From: Bacteroidota bacterium | GTDB lineage: Bacteria; Bacteroidota; Bacteroidia; Bacteroidales; DTGW01 | Direction of reading: 5' to 3' | Assembly (NCBI GenBank): GCA_020049015.1 | Contig: JAIFLP010000056.1 | Coordinates: 1-32,119, forward strand | Length of the DNA: 32,119 nucleotides | Shown here: in pieces, positions 1-9,637 of the stretch | Position numbering within the stretch: position 1 is the stretch's first letter | Layout: each line of letters opens with the position of its first letter | Notes under the pieces: generated by a model | Database searches by the model: none | What the model was told of the DNA's origin: nothing | The model's input: the letters and a program-made list of their open reading frames with translations, nothing else | Made by a program: the position numbers and the translations under genes

Positions 1-146
1 TTCGTGCTAACGTTTTTTTCGATCTGATTATTGCAATTTCCGTTCATTCATTTTTATCTTTCTGGCACAAATGTAGTATTTCTTTTTTAATAATTTAATG
101 TCAAGGGTTTAGAAATAATTTGCTCAATTGTTGATAAGTTCATTGA

Positions 147-154
147 TACTTTTG
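147..154 (+). promoter_or_regulatory. Candidate Bacteroidota -7 element TAnnTTTG (TACTTTTG) upstream of the pcrA-like helicase
   Basis: Exact match to TAnnTTTG, 46 nt upstream of the preferred GTG start at 200; no well-spaced -33 TTG was found. Confidence 0.4.
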
Positions 155-199
155 CATTTGCTTTAAGTAAGCATGCTATTTTTGCTAAAAACATTCTTA

Positions 200-2485
200 G
201 TGGCAGCTTTTTTAAACGATTTAAATGAAATTCAACGCCAGGCCGTTGAAGCTTATAAGGGGCCTTCTCTGATAATTGCAGGTGCTGGTTCTGGAAAAAC
301 AAGGGTACTTACTTATCGAATAGCATTTCTCTTAAGTAACGGAATACCTGCACATTCCATTTTGGCACTTACTTTTACCAATAAGGCCGCAAAAGAAATG
401 AAGGAACGAATTGCCCATTTAGTGGGTAGCGATTTGGCGCGTCAGCTTTGGATGGGTACTTTTCACTCTATTTTTAGTCGCATTCTTAGATCCGAAGCTG
501 AAAAAATCAACTTCAATAATAAATTTACTATTTACGATTCATCTGATTCTAAAAGTCTTATAGGCACTATCATTAAAGAACGAAAACTTGATGTAACAGT
601 TTATAAGCCTTCTGATGTAGCTTCTCGTATATCCTGGGCAAAGAATAATCTGATTACACCAAATGCTTATCAGTCTAATTCTCAGTTGATAACTATTGAT
701 AGAACAGCCCGAAAAGCTGAAATTGTGAATGTTTATACTGATTATATGGCTCGTTGCAAAAGAGCCAATGCGCTTGATTTTGACGATCTATTGCTCTATA
801 CAAATATACTTTTCAGAGATGCACCAGATACCCTAGCCAAATATCAAAATGGGTTTAAATATATTCTTGTTGATGAGTATCAAGATACAAATTACGCACA
901 GTATTTGATTATTAAAAAATTGTCTGGAATCCATAAAAATATTTCAGTTGTGGGCGATGATGCACAAAGTATCTATTCTTTTAGAGGTGCCAAAATTGAA
1001 AATATTCTGAATTTTAGAAATGATTATCCCGATTTTCAATTGTTTAAACTCGAGCAGAATTATCGTTCTACCCAGAGTATTGTTAAAGCAGCTAATAGCA
1101 TCATTCAAAAGAATAAAGGCCAAATACAAAAAAATGTATGGTCTTCTAATGAAATGGGTAATAAGATTAAAGTTGTTGAGGCTGCTACAGATAAAGAAGA
1201 GGCTTATATTGTTGCAAACGAAATAGCGGAAACTCAAATTGCAGATAAAGCGCTTTATTCCGATTTTGCTATTTTATATCGTACCAATGCTCAATCTCGA
1301 AATTTTGAGGAATCTCTCAGAAAAAGATCCATCCCTTATAAAATCTATGGAGGTTTGTCTTTCTTTAATCGAAAAGAGATAAAAGACCTTATCGCTTATT
1401 TTCGATTGTCTGTGAATCCCGATGATGACGAAGCTTTTAAACGAATTATCAATTATCCTGCAAGAGGAATTGGAGATACTACACTCGATCGGATATCTAC
1501 ATATGCCTATGCAAATTCACTCTCTCTTTGGAAAACCATTTCTATGATTCAGACCATTGACGTGGGTTTGCAAAAAGCGGGAGTTGCCAAAATAATGACA
1601 TTTGCTAATCTCATTAAAGTATTTCAAGATGCGGCTATTATGAGCGATGCTTATGAATATGCCATGCAGGTGTTCAATCAAAGTGGTATTTTACAGGATT
1701 TACAAGTAGATAAAACTTATGAAAATATAAGCAGGATTGAAAATATTGAAGCCTTAATGAACAGTATCAAAGAGTTTATTGACCAAAATAAACAAGGCGA
1801 TGAAATTATTACAATCGATAATTTCCTTGAAACAGTCTCCCTGCTCACTGATGCTGACAGTGAAAAGGATGAAGATAAAAATAAAGTAAGTTTAATGACC
1901 ATTCACGCGTCAAAAGGTTTGGAGTATAATTATGTCTATATTGTTGGCCTTGAAGAAGAACTTTTTCCTTCGGCCATGTCGCTTAGTACTGTTCAAGATA
2001 TAGAGGAAGAAAGACGACTTTTTTATGTTGCTCTTACCAGAGCCCGCAAACAGGCAATGTTTTCCTATGCCAATTTCAGATATAAATGGGGACAGCCAAC
2101 TTTTTGTCACCCTAGTAGATTTATTGATGAGGTAGACAAAGATTTTCTTATTTTACCAGAACGTGCTCAGATTGAAAGTAATGCACCCTTTGAATTTAGT
2201 GATAATAATACGATACCAAAAACAAAGACATCGCATGCTTCGTCTAAAATCCCTCTTGTACCAGCGCCAACTGTAAAAAAAACTTATGTAGATGCTAATT
2301 TTGTTCCCGATGCCCCTGAAACAATTAAAATAGGAATGACGGTTTTACATCCCAACTTTGGAAGTGGCACCGTAGTGGAAATTCAAGGAGATATGCCCAA
2401 CGCTAAAGCAACCGTTGAATTTATTGATGCCGGTAGCAAAACTCTTTTACTAAAATTTGCCAAACTAAAAATATTAAATAATTGA
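200..2485 (+). CDS. pcrA: UvrD/PcrA-family ATP-dependent DNA helicase; track start is 173, but GTG at 200 (MAAFLNDLNEIQRQAV) is more likely
   Basis: Walker A GAGSGKT, VDEYQDTNYAQ, VVGDDAQSIYSFRGA, LEQNYRS, MTIHASKGLEY, LFYVALTRA, and a C-terminal VLHPNFGSGTVVEI Tudor-like segment. Confidence 0.93.
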   Translation: MAAFLNDLNEIQRQAVEAYKGPSLIIAGAGSGKTRVLTYRIAFLLSNGIPAHSILALTFTNKAAKEMKERIAHLVGSDLARQLWMGTFHSIFSRILRSEAEKINFNNKFTIYDSSDSKSLIGTIIKERKLDVTVYKPSDVASRISWAKNNLITPNAYQSNSQLITIDRTARKAEIVNVYTDYMARCKRANALDFDDLLLYTNILFRDAPDTLAKYQNGFKYILVDEYQDTNYAQYLIIKKLSGIHKNISVVGDDAQSIYSFRGAKIENILNFRNDYPDFQLFKLEQNYRSTQSIVKAANSIIQKNKGQIQKNVWSSNEMGNKIKVVEAATDKEEAYIVANEIAETQIADKALYSDFAILYRTNAQSRNFEESLRKRSIPYKIYGGLSFFNRKEIKDLIAYFRLSVNPDDDEAFKRIINYPARGIGDTTLDRISTYAYANSLSLWKTISMIQTIDVGLQKAGVAKIMTFANLIKVFQDAAIMSDAYEYAMQVFNQSGILQDLQVDKTYENISRIENIEALMNSIKEFIDQNKQGDEIITIDNFLETVSLLTDADSEKDEDKNKVSLMTIHASKGLEYNYVYIVGLEEELFPSAMSLSTVQDIEEERRLFYVALTRARKQAMFSYANFRYKWGQPTFCHPSRFIDEVDKDFLILPERAQIESNAPFEFSDNNTIPKTKTSHASSKIPLVPAPTVKKTYVDANFVPDAPETIKIGMTVLHPNFGSGTVVEIQGDMPNAKATVEFIDAGSKTLLLKFAKLKILNN

Positions 2486-2492
2486 TACTGTT

Positions 2493-2522
2493 TTGTTTTT
2501 TAGTCTTTTTAAACTAATTTTG
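2493..2522 (+). promoter_or_regulatory. Bacteroidota-type promoter TTG-N19-TAATTTTG driving the DUF4290-murA pair
   Basis: TTG 2493-2495, 19-nt spacer, TAATTTTG 2515-2522, 20 nt before the ATG at 2543. Confidence 0.6.
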
Positions 2523-2542
2523 TCCAATATTTTTTAATATTT

Positions 2543-3355
2543 ATGACAGATTTTGATTACAATACCAGCCGCGAAAAGCTAATCCTTCCTGAATACGGCC
2601 GAAACATCCAAAAAATGGTTAATTACGCCACCAACATCAATGAAAGCGAACTACGAAATAGTGCAGCTAAATCGCTTATTGCAGTGATGGGTAATTTAAA
2701 TCCTCATTTGCGCGATGTAAACGATTTTAAACATAAATTATGGGATCATCTTCAAATCATCTCTAATTTCAGTATCGATATTGATTCACCATATCCCGTA
2801 CTTAAAAAAGAAGTTATACTTGAAAAACCACGTCGTGTTCCTTATTCGCTAAGTAATTTGAGGTATAAACATTATGGAAAAAATGTAGAATATCTTATTG
2901 ACGAAGCTCTTAAAATGGAAGATATGGAGCAAAGGCTGGCATTCTGTATCATGATTGCCAATATGATGAAGAAGTTTTACCTTACATGGAACAAAGAAGC
3001 TGTAAGCGATTTACAAATTTTTAGGGATCTTAATGAATTGTCTCGTGGTAAAATTGTTATCCCTTCAGAAATAAAGCTTAGCGAAACACGCGATTTACTT
3101 GCTGAAATTCGTAAAGCACCAGCAGCAGAAGCCCCCCTTAACAATAAGCAGAATCAAAATAAACAAAATCAAGGTAGGCAAAATTCTAATGCCTCAAAAA
3201 ATGGTCAAAAAAGTTTTTCTTCCCAAAACAATAGAGGTAAGTCTCCTGGCTTTTATAGCAATGGAAATAAAAGCAATAATGGCAATACTGGCAATACTGG
3301 AAATACTGGTGGAGGATACGCCAATAAGTTAAAAGTAGTGAAAAAGAAATTCTAA
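2543..3355 (+). CDS. DUF4290 domain-containing protein with a disordered Asn/Gln/Gly-rich C-terminus
   Basis: N-terminus MTDFDYNTSREKLILPEYGRNIQKMV fits the Bacteroidota DUF4290 family; gene lies directly upstream of murA. Confidence 0.8.
   Translation: MTDFDYNTSREKLILPEYGRNIQKMVNYATNINESELRNSAAKSLIAVMGNLNPHLRDVNDFKHKLWDHLQIISNFSIDIDSPYPVLKKEVILEKPRRVPYSLSNLRYKHYGKNVEYLIDEALKMEDMEQRLAFCIMIANMMKKFYLTWNKEAVSDLQIFRDLNELSRGKIVIPSEIKLSETRDLLAEIRKAPAAEAPLNNKQNQNKQNQGRQNSNASKNGQKSFSSQNNRGKSPGFYSNGNKSNNGNTGNTGNTGGGYANKLKVVKKKF
3281..3307 (+). repeat. Three tandem 9-nt units (ggcaatact, ggcaatact, ggaaatact) encoding the GNTGNTGNTG tract
   Basis: Read directly from the sequence. Confidence 0.9.
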
Positions 3356-3361
3356 TTCCAA

Positions 3362-4669
3362 ATGGCTTTTTTTGAAGTACATGGTGGTGCCCGTTTAAAG
3401 GGGGATATTTTCCCGCAAGGTGCGAAAAATGAGGCATTACAGGTTATCTGCGCTTGTCTTCTTACCCCACAAAAAGTTACTATTTATAACGTCCCAGAAA
3501 TAATTGATGTCTTAAATCTTATAGAAATACTTAAGCTCCTAGGTGTTGAAGTGGATAAGATCAAAGAGGGTGTTTATAGTTTTACAGCTAAAAATATTGA
3601 CTTGGACATGCTCCTTTCTGATATCTATAAAAAGAAAGCAGCTAGACTCCGAGGATCTATTATGGTGATTGGCCCTCTTTTGGCTCGCTTTGGTAAAGGC
3701 TTTGTGCCACGACCCGGTGGTGACATGATTGGCCGCAGACGACTTGATACCCATTTTCAAGGCTTTATTAATCTGGGAGCCAAATTCCATTTCGATCCCA
3801 ATGATAATTTTTTTAGTATTGAGGCCGATAAACTAACAGGTACCAATATGCTTCTCGATGAAGCTTCTGTTACCGGTACTGCTAATATAGTAATGGCTGC
3901 CGTAATGGCTAAGGGTATTACAACAATCTATAATGCAGCCTGCGAGCCCTATATTCAGCAACTCTGCAAAATGCTTAATTCAATGGGGGCTCAGATTTCT
4001 GGACTAGCTTCAAATCTTCTTACTATTAGTGGCGTCGATCAATTAAATGGATGTGCGCATTACATTCTGCCCGACATGATCGAGGTAGGTAGCTTCATAG
4101 GTTTGGCTGCTATGACTCAGTCTTCTATACGCATCAAAGATGTATCAGTTGAAAACCTAGGAATCATTCCTTCTGCCTTTAGAAGGTTGGGTATACAACT
4201 CGAAATTCAAGGTGACGATATTTTTATTCCTGAACAGGAAGAGTATGAAATAGATACTTTTATTGATGGCTCTATTATGACCATTGCAGATGCTCCTTGG
4301 CCTGGTTTAACTCCCGATTTGCTTAGCGTTTTTCTTGTAATTGCTACTCAGGCAAAGGGAAGTGTTTTGATACATCAAAAAATGTTTGAAAGCCGACTCT
4401 TTTTCGTTGATAAACTTATAGATATGGGTGCTCAAATTATACTTTGTGATCCTCATAGAGCTACTGTAATTGGACTTAATAATCGATTCCGATTGCGCCC
4501 AACCAATATGTCTTCTCCAGATATCCGCGCTGGTGTTGCCCTTCTAATAGCTGCCTTATCCGCTCAGGGAAAAAGCATCATTCATAATATTGAACAAATT
4601 GATCGCGGTTATGCTAATATTGATGCCCGACTTAATCTTTTGGGAGCCAATATTAAAAGGTTTGATTAA
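3362..4669 (+). CDS. murA: UDP-N-acetylglucosamine 1-carboxyvinyltransferase
   Basis: Full-length 435 aa; GGARLKGDIFPQGAKNEALQVICACLLT, RPGGDMIGRRRLDTH, TPDLLSVFLVIATQAKG and the DIRAGVALLIAAL motif. Confidence 0.95.
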   Translation: MAFFEVHGGARLKGDIFPQGAKNEALQVICACLLTPQKVTIYNVPEIIDVLNLIEILKLLGVEVDKIKEGVYSFTAKNIDLDMLLSDIYKKKAARLRGSIMVIGPLLARFGKGFVPRPGGDMIGRRRLDTHFQGFINLGAKFHFDPNDNFFSIEADKLTGTNMLLDEASVTGTANIVMAAVMAKGITTIYNAACEPYIQQLCKMLNSMGAQISGLASNLLTISGVDQLNGCAHYILPDMIEVGSFIGLAAMTQSSIRIKDVSVENLGIIPSAFRRLGIQLEIQGDDIFIPEQEEYEIDTFIDGSIMTIADAPWPGLTPDLLSVFLVIATQAKGSVLIHQKMFESRLFFVDKLIDMGAQIILCDPHRATVIGLNNRFRLRPTNMSSPDIRAGVALLIAALSAQGKSIIHNIEQIDRGYANIDARLNLLGANIKRFD

Positions 4670-4671
4670 TT

Positions 4672-5397
4672 CTAAAACATTACTGTGCCTGTCAAAAAAA
4701 ATCTTAGGGGGTCAAAATATAATGCCGATCCAAAATTGTTGTTATTTTTTAACATGTGTTCATAATAAAGATTGTTCATAATACTTAATGACACTCCAAA
4801 ACGATCATTAATACTATGACGAAAACCTGCTGTTATATTACCCCCGTAGCGCATAAACGATGCATCTGACGATGTAGAAACTTCAGTTTTAATGGCATTG
4901 AATTGTAATATATTTAATGAGTCAGGCGCATACGAGCTTTGGTATTCATTTTTTACTTTTTTACCATACCCCCCTAATATGTCAAGTCCAAAAAACATCA
5001 ACCAGTCTTGACCTATGTTTTCATGCCATTCATAACCCAAATTTATAATGCCGGCTGAAGACACAAACTGATACCTGCTGCTAATTATCATGGTATCAAT
5101 GCCACTTTCCTGATATTTAATCAAGTGATGATCATAACCATTTAAATACTCTTCATCTTTTTCTGTCAAGTATAAACTTATCCTATATGCGCCGTTTCGC
5201 TTGTGGTATTTGTATTGAACCATGGCCGAACTTTTGTTAAGGTCAAATCCTGTTATAAATGGAATTAAATTTACATTTATTTCATGTTTGGAGTAAATAC
5301 TGTCTCTATCTATAATAGTGCTGTCTAAAATTTCCTGTGAATAAATATTTAAGGAAGTAAGGCAAATAGCAAAAAGTAGGATTTGAATCTGTTTCAT
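4672..5397 (-). CDS. Putative secreted outer-membrane beta-barrel protein of unknown function (track start 5445; ATG at 5397 preferred)
   Basis: From 5397 the product begins with a signal-peptide-like MKQIQILLFAICLTSLNIYSQ; alternating aromatic strands and a C-terminal Phe (FLTGTVMF). Confidence 0.65.
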   Translation of the reverse strand: MKQIQILLFAICLTSLNIYSQEILDSTIIDRDSIYSKHEINVNLIPFITGFDLNKSSAMVQYKYHKRNGAYRISLYLTEKDEEYLNGYDHHLIKYQESGIDTMIISSRYQFVSSAGIINLGYEWHENIGQDWLMFFGLDILGGYGKKVKNEYQSSYAPDSLNILQFNAIKTEVSTSSDASFMRYGGNITAGFRHSINDRFGVSLSIMNNLYYEHMLKNNNNFGSALYFDPLRFFLTGTVMF

Positions 5398-5447
5398 GTT
5401 TGTCTTATTATTTTTACTTCTACAATTTATACTTCGAATACCCACCC

Positions 5448-5455
5448 CAAATTTA
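5448..5455 (-). promoter_or_regulatory. Candidate -7 element TAAATTTG (minus strand) upstream of the beta-barrel candidate
   Basis: Plus-strand CAAATTTA equals TAnnTTTG on the minus strand, about 50 nt upstream of the preferred ATG. Confidence 0.35.
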
Positions 5456-5594
5456 TAAAAATATTTCAGATAATTATTAATGTCATTTTGTCGCTAACAA
5501 TTGTTTGGCAGAAAAATTGTTTCTTTGCACTTTGCATAATGCTATCGGATTAGTTAAATCTTATTGTTCAATGAAGTTTTATAAAAGAAAGAAT

Positions 5595-6191
5595 ATGACA
5601 GAGGAAAAAACAAGTAATGTGAATGACAAAATTGCAGGTTCTGTTGATGAAAATGTTTTAGATACTGAAAATTCGTCAGGTAACTTGTCAGACGAATTAA
5701 ATGAAATACTTATTGAAGATGAAAATACTCCTTCTGCAGATGAAACTATCTCTGAATTGGAGGCTAAAGTCAATGAATGGCAGGATAAATACATTAGAAT
5801 AAGTGCTGAATTCGATAATTATAGAAAAAGAACATTAAAGGAGAAATCAGACTTGCTCAAATATGGAAGTGAGGATGCTTTAAAATCTTTAATTCCTGTT
5901 ATTGACGATTTTGAAAGGGGACTGAAAAGTATTGATCAAGCGCAAGATATGAATTCAGTTAAGGAAGGAATGTTGCTTATCTATAATAAATTCAGGGAAT
6001 ATTTAAACCAACGAAGCATTAAAGAAATTGAAGCTTTGAACCTTGATTTTAACGTAGATGTTCATGAGGCAATTACCAAAATACCTGTTGAAGATAAATC
6101 ATTGTCTGGCAAAATTGTTGATGTTGTTGAAAAGGGTTACTATCTTCATGATAAGGTGATTCGTTTTTCGAAAGTTGTTATTGCGGAATAA
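5595..6191 (+). CDS. grpE: Nucleotide exchange factor GrpE (track start 5505; MTEEKTSN start at 5595 preferred)
   Basis: [42 protein letters not shown] and a C-terminal [11 protein letters not shown]... segment; acidic N-terminus; immediately followed by dnaJ. Confidence 0.9.
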   Translation: MTEEKTSNVNDKIAGSVDENVLDTENSSGNLSDELNEILIEDENTPSADETISELEAKVNEWQDKYIRISAEFDNYRKRTLKEKSDLLKYGSEDALKSLIPVIDDFERGLKSIDQAQDMNSVKEGMLLIYNKFREYLNQRSIKEIEALNLDFNVDVHEAITKIPVEDKSLSGKIVDVVEKGYYLHDKVIRFSKVVIAE

Positions 6192-6201
6192 AAAAATTAA
6201 A

Positions 6202-7347
6202 ATGAGTAAAAGAGACTATTACGAAGTTCTTGAAGTACAAAAAAATGCATCAGCTGATGATATAAAGAAGGCTTATCGAAAGCAAGCCATGAAATTTCAT
6301 CCCGATAGGAATCCGGGTGATAAAGCAGCCGAAGAAAATTTTAAAGAAGCAGCTGAAGCATATGAGGTGCTTAGTGATAATCAAAAGCGTGCCCGTTACG
6401 ATCAGTACGGCCATGCAGGTGTTGGCGGTGGTGGTTTTAGTGGTGGCGGTATGAATATGGAAGATATCTTCTCCCATTTTGGTGATGTATTTTCTGATAT
6501 GGGCTTTGGTGGTTTTGGAGGCTTTGGTGGAGGACGCGGGAGCTCTCAAAGAGTAACCAAAGGTGCAAATCTTCGTGTAAAGGTGAAGCTAACTTTGGAA
6601 GAAATTAATAACGGCGTTGAAAAGAAAATTAAAGTAAATAAATATGTTTCCTGTAAGTCATGTTCCGGTTCTGGAGCTGAAGGAAATAGTGGACATGAAA
6701 CTTGCCGGAATTGTAATGGATCAGGTATGGAAACCCGAATTACTAACACCATTCTTGGTCGTATGCAAACGTCTTCTCCTTGTTCTCATTGCGGTGGAAC
6801 AGGAAAGATTATTACCCGCAAATGTACTACCTGCCATGGTGAAGGTATTGTTCAAGAAAGTGAAACCATTTCAATAAATATTCCTGCAGGGGTAGGAGAG
6901 GGAATGCAATTGTCCGTCTCTGGAAAAGGAAATGCTCCAAGGAGAGGTGGTGTAAATGGAGATTTACTCGTTCTTATTTCTGAAGAAAATCATCCCGAAC
7001 TTATTAGGGATGGTACTGATTTATTCTATAATTTATTTCTTACTATTCCTGAAGCCATATTGGGTGGAAGCATTGAAGTGCCTTCTCTAGAAGGTAAACT
7101 AAAAATAAAAATTGATCCAGGAACTCAGCCAGGCAAAATATTCCGACTTAGAGGTAAAGGTCTTCCTGAAGTAAATAGTTATGGTAGAGGAGATTTACTC
7201 GTGAATATAAATGTTTGGATTCCTAAAAATCTGAATAAAGAGGATAAAAAACTTTTTGAAAAGTTTGTTGGAAACCCTGCTTTTACACCCAATCCCGATA
7301 ATAGTGAAAAAACATTCTTTCAAAGAATGAGAGGCATATTTGAATAA
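6202..7347 (+). CDS. dnaJ: Chaperone protein DnaJ (track start 6175; [10 protein letters not shown] start at 6202)
   Basis: J-domain with HPD, Gly/Phe-rich region, four CxxCxGxG-type zinc motifs ([32 protein letters not shown]). Confidence 0.96.
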   Translation: MSKRDYYEVLEVQKNASADDIKKAYRKQAMKFHPDRNPGDKAAEENFKEAAEAYEVLSDNQKRARYDQYGHAGVGGGGFSGGGMNMEDIFSHFGDVFSDMGFGGFGGFGGGRGSSQRVTKGANLRVKVKLTLEEINNGVEKKIKVNKYVSCKSCSGSGAEGNSGHETCRNCNGSGMETRITNTILGRMQTSSPCSHCGGTGKIITRKCTTCHGEGIVQESETISINIPAGVGEGMQLSVSGKGNAPRRGGVNGDLLVLISEENHPELIRDGTDLFYNLFLTIPEAILGGSIEVPSLEGKLKIKIDPGTQPGKIFRLRGKGLPEVNSYGRGDLLVNINVWIPKNLNKEDKKLFEKFVGNPAFTPNPDNSEKTFFQRMRGIFE

Positions 7348-7359
7348 TGATTGTAATTT

Positions 7360-8289
7360 ATGATTTTACAAACGCAATCTGTTACAAAGGTGTTTTCAGG
7401 AAAAACAGCTTTAGAGAATGTAAGCATTAGTGTCCCTAGAGGTTCTATATACGGATTATTAGGTCCGAATGGAGCTGGAAAAACCACTCTTATCCGGATG
7501 ATAACTCAAATTACAGCACCCGATAACGGTTCTATCTACTTTGACGGAAGACTCATTCAAACCAACGATATTTTTTCTATGGGCTATTTGCCTGAAGAAA
7601 GAGGATTATACCGCAAAATGAAAGTTGGCGAATTAGCTCTTTATTTGGCACAATTGAAAGGCCTATCAAAGGAAATTGCATTGATACGATTGAAAAAATG
7701 GTTTCAACTTTTTGAAATTGAAGATTGGCGGAACAAAAAAATTGAAGTGCTATCTAAAGGGATGCAGCAAAAGTTACAATTTATAGTTACAGTTTTGCAT
7801 GAGCCCAAACTCCTTATTTTTGATGAGCCTTTTAGCGGTTTTGATCCAATCAATGCCGAAAAAATAAAAAATGAAATTATTAAACTGAAAAATAATGGCG
7901 CTACCGTTATCTTTTCTACTCATAATATGGCCTCAGTTGAAGAACTATGCAGTCATCTAACTCTTATAAATAATGGCAAGGATATTCTTTCTGGTGAAGT
8001 AAATGCCATCAAAAAAGAATTTGCAGGTAACATGGCGAAAATTATTCTCGAAACGCCTTTAGATACTATTTCAGAAAAAATACCCCCTGCATTTTTGTTG
8101 TGCGAACAATCTCGAAAGGGCGATTTGATTGAGTTAATGGTGAAAATGCCTCAGAATGCATCAGCTTATGATCTACTTTCAAAACTAGAGGGGAATATTA
8201 TTTCTTATCAATTGCAATTACCTTCAATGAATGATATCTTTATCACAGCCGTAAATTCTAATAATCAGCAATATGCTTCGCAAAATTAA
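7360..8289 (+). CDS. ABC transporter ATP-binding protein (NatA-like)
   Basis: Walker A GPNGAGKTT, signature-like LSKGMQQKLQF, Walker B LLIFDEPFSGFDP, STHNM switch. Confidence 0.93.
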   Translation: MILQTQSVTKVFSGKTALENVSISVPRGSIYGLLGPNGAGKTTLIRMITQITAPDNGSIYFDGRLIQTNDIFSMGYLPEERGLYRKMKVGELALYLAQLKGLSKEIALIRLKKWFQLFEIEDWRNKKIEVLSKGMQQKLQFIVTVLHEPKLLIFDEPFSGFDPINAEKIKNEIIKLKNNGATVIFSTHNMASVEELCSHLTLINNGKDILSGEVNAIKKEFAGNMAKIILETPLDTISEKIPPAFLLCEQSRKGDLIELMVKMPQNASAYDLLSKLEGNIISYQLQLPSMNDIFITAVNSNNQQYASQN

Positions 8290-9637
8290 ATTGGTTTTTC
8301 TAAGAGAATACCTCTCTCGGGTTAAAAAGAAATCATTTATTGTAATGACTATTTTAGGACCACTTTTTTTTGCTGCATCTTTTATAACTCCCGCATTGCT
8401 TTCCAATGTAGAGGATAGTGAAGTTAGAAAAATTGCAGTTATTGATAGCTCTAAGCTGTTTCTAAATCTGATACCTAATACCAAACACTTAGAATTCGAA
8501 AATATTGAAGGTGTTTCTGTTTCAGAATTAAAGCAAAAATTTACATCTTTAGGTTATTATGCCATATTATATATACCGCACAGCGTGGTATTTTCATCCA
8601 ATACCGTGCAATTTATTTCTTTTAATGAGCCTAGTATCCTTACCACTACGCATATTAAAACTCATATTGATAAATATTTACAGGAGTTTAAACTTAAAAC
8701 TCACCAGATCGAAAACATCGATGAGTTGATCAGATCAGTCAAATCAGATGTGTCAATCCGAATTGTGAAGCTACAGTTAGGAAATAAATCTCAGGAAAGC
8801 AGTATTGAAGATCGAAAGTTTAAAATGATTGCCGGATATATTTCAGGATTCTTAATCTATTTCTTCATCTTTTTATTTGGATCGCAAGTAATGCGTGGTG
8901 TTATGGAAGAAAAATCGTCAAGGGTGGTTGAAATTATTATTTCTTCTGTAAAACCATTTCATTTGATGATGGGAAAGATTCTTGGCATTGGAGCAGTGGG
9001 TCTTACTCAATTCATTCTTTGGATACTACTTACAGGCGGTATTATTACCATTGCCAATAATGTGTTGCTAAAGAAAGAAAGTTTTGCAATCAATCAAAAC
9101 CCAATTGCTGCAGATGTTATGGGGGCAACTAATATTAGTAATTCGCAGCCTGCCGTGAAACAATTAAACGCAGACCCTGCAAAAACTTTTATCATGGCAT
9201 TGGATAATATCAATTTTAAATTGATTATTGTTTCTTTTGTTGTGTTTTTTATTGGGGGATATATCCTATATGCTTCTTTATTTGCAGCTATTGGTTCTGC
9301 AGTTGATTCCGATACCGATACCCAGCAGTTTATGATGCCGGTTACCATTCCACTCTTATTATCTGTTTTTGTAATGATTAATACCATTAATAATCCAGAG
9401 GGTGATATTTCTTTTTGGTTTTCGCTTATTCCTTTTACTTCTCCTATTATAATGATGGTGCGTCTGCCTTTTGGTGTTCCTATTTGGCAATTCTCACTCA
9501 GTATAGCACTCCTATTTATTACTTTTTTTTTTACAACTTGGGTATCAGCAAAAATTTATAGAACCGGTATATTAATGTACGGCAAAAAAGTAACGTATAA
9601 GGAAATATGGAAATGGCTGCGTTATAAAAACCATTAA
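8273..9637 (+). CDS. ABC-2 type transporter permease (NatB-like)
   Basis: N-terminal TM, large extracytoplasmic loop, multiple C-terminal TMs, GVMEEKSSRVVEIIISSVKPFHLMMGKILG motif; overlaps the upstream ATPase ORF by 17 nt. Confidence 0.88.
   Translation: MLRKIKLVFLREYLSRVKKKSFIVMTILGPLFFAASFITPALLSNVEDSEVRKIAVIDSSKLFLNLIPNTKHLEFENIEGVSVSELKQKFTSLGYYAILYIPHSVVFSSNTVQFISFNEPSILTTTHIKTHIDKYLQEFKLKTHQIENIDELIRSVKSDVSIRIVKLQLGNKSQESSIEDRKFKMIAGYISGFLIYFFIFLFGSQVMRGVMEEKSSRVVEIIISSVKPFHLMMGKILGIGAVGLTQFILWILLTGGIITIANNVLLKKESFAINQNPIAADVMGATNISNSQPAVKQLNADPAKTFIMALDNINFKLIIVSFVVFFIGGYILYASLFAAIGSAVDSDTDTQQFMMPVTIPLLLSVFVMINTINNPEGDISFWFSLIPFTSPIIMMVRLPFGVPIWQFSLSIALLFITFFFTTWVSAKIYRTGILMYGKKVTYKEIWKWLRYKNH

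Noticed and set aside
944-1237. 97-aa minus-strand ORF inside pcrA, plus the nested + ORF 1020-1226
   Set aside because: Both lie within clearly coding helicase sequence in other frames; Phe/Ile/Asn-rich antisense-type composition.
4590-4781. Small + ORF overlapping the murA 3' end and the barrel gene 3' end
   Set aside because: Overlaps two better-supported genes and has no upstream signal.
5520-5527. TTTCTTTG as a grpE promoter -7 element
   Set aside because: One mismatch to TAnnTTTG and no well-spaced -33 TTG; too weak to list as a feature.
6421-6540. Gly-rich repetitive stretch in dnaJ considered as a DNA repeat element
   Set aside because: Normal G/F-rich linker of DnaJ.
6250-6549. 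99-aa minus-strand ORF opposite the DnaJ J-domain/Gly-rich region
   Set aside because: Thr/His/Ile-rich artefact of the Gly-rich codons on the opposite strand.
9094-9387. 97-aa minus-strand ORF within the ABC permease
   Set aside because: Antisense to transmembrane coding sequence; no initiation signal or recognisable domain.
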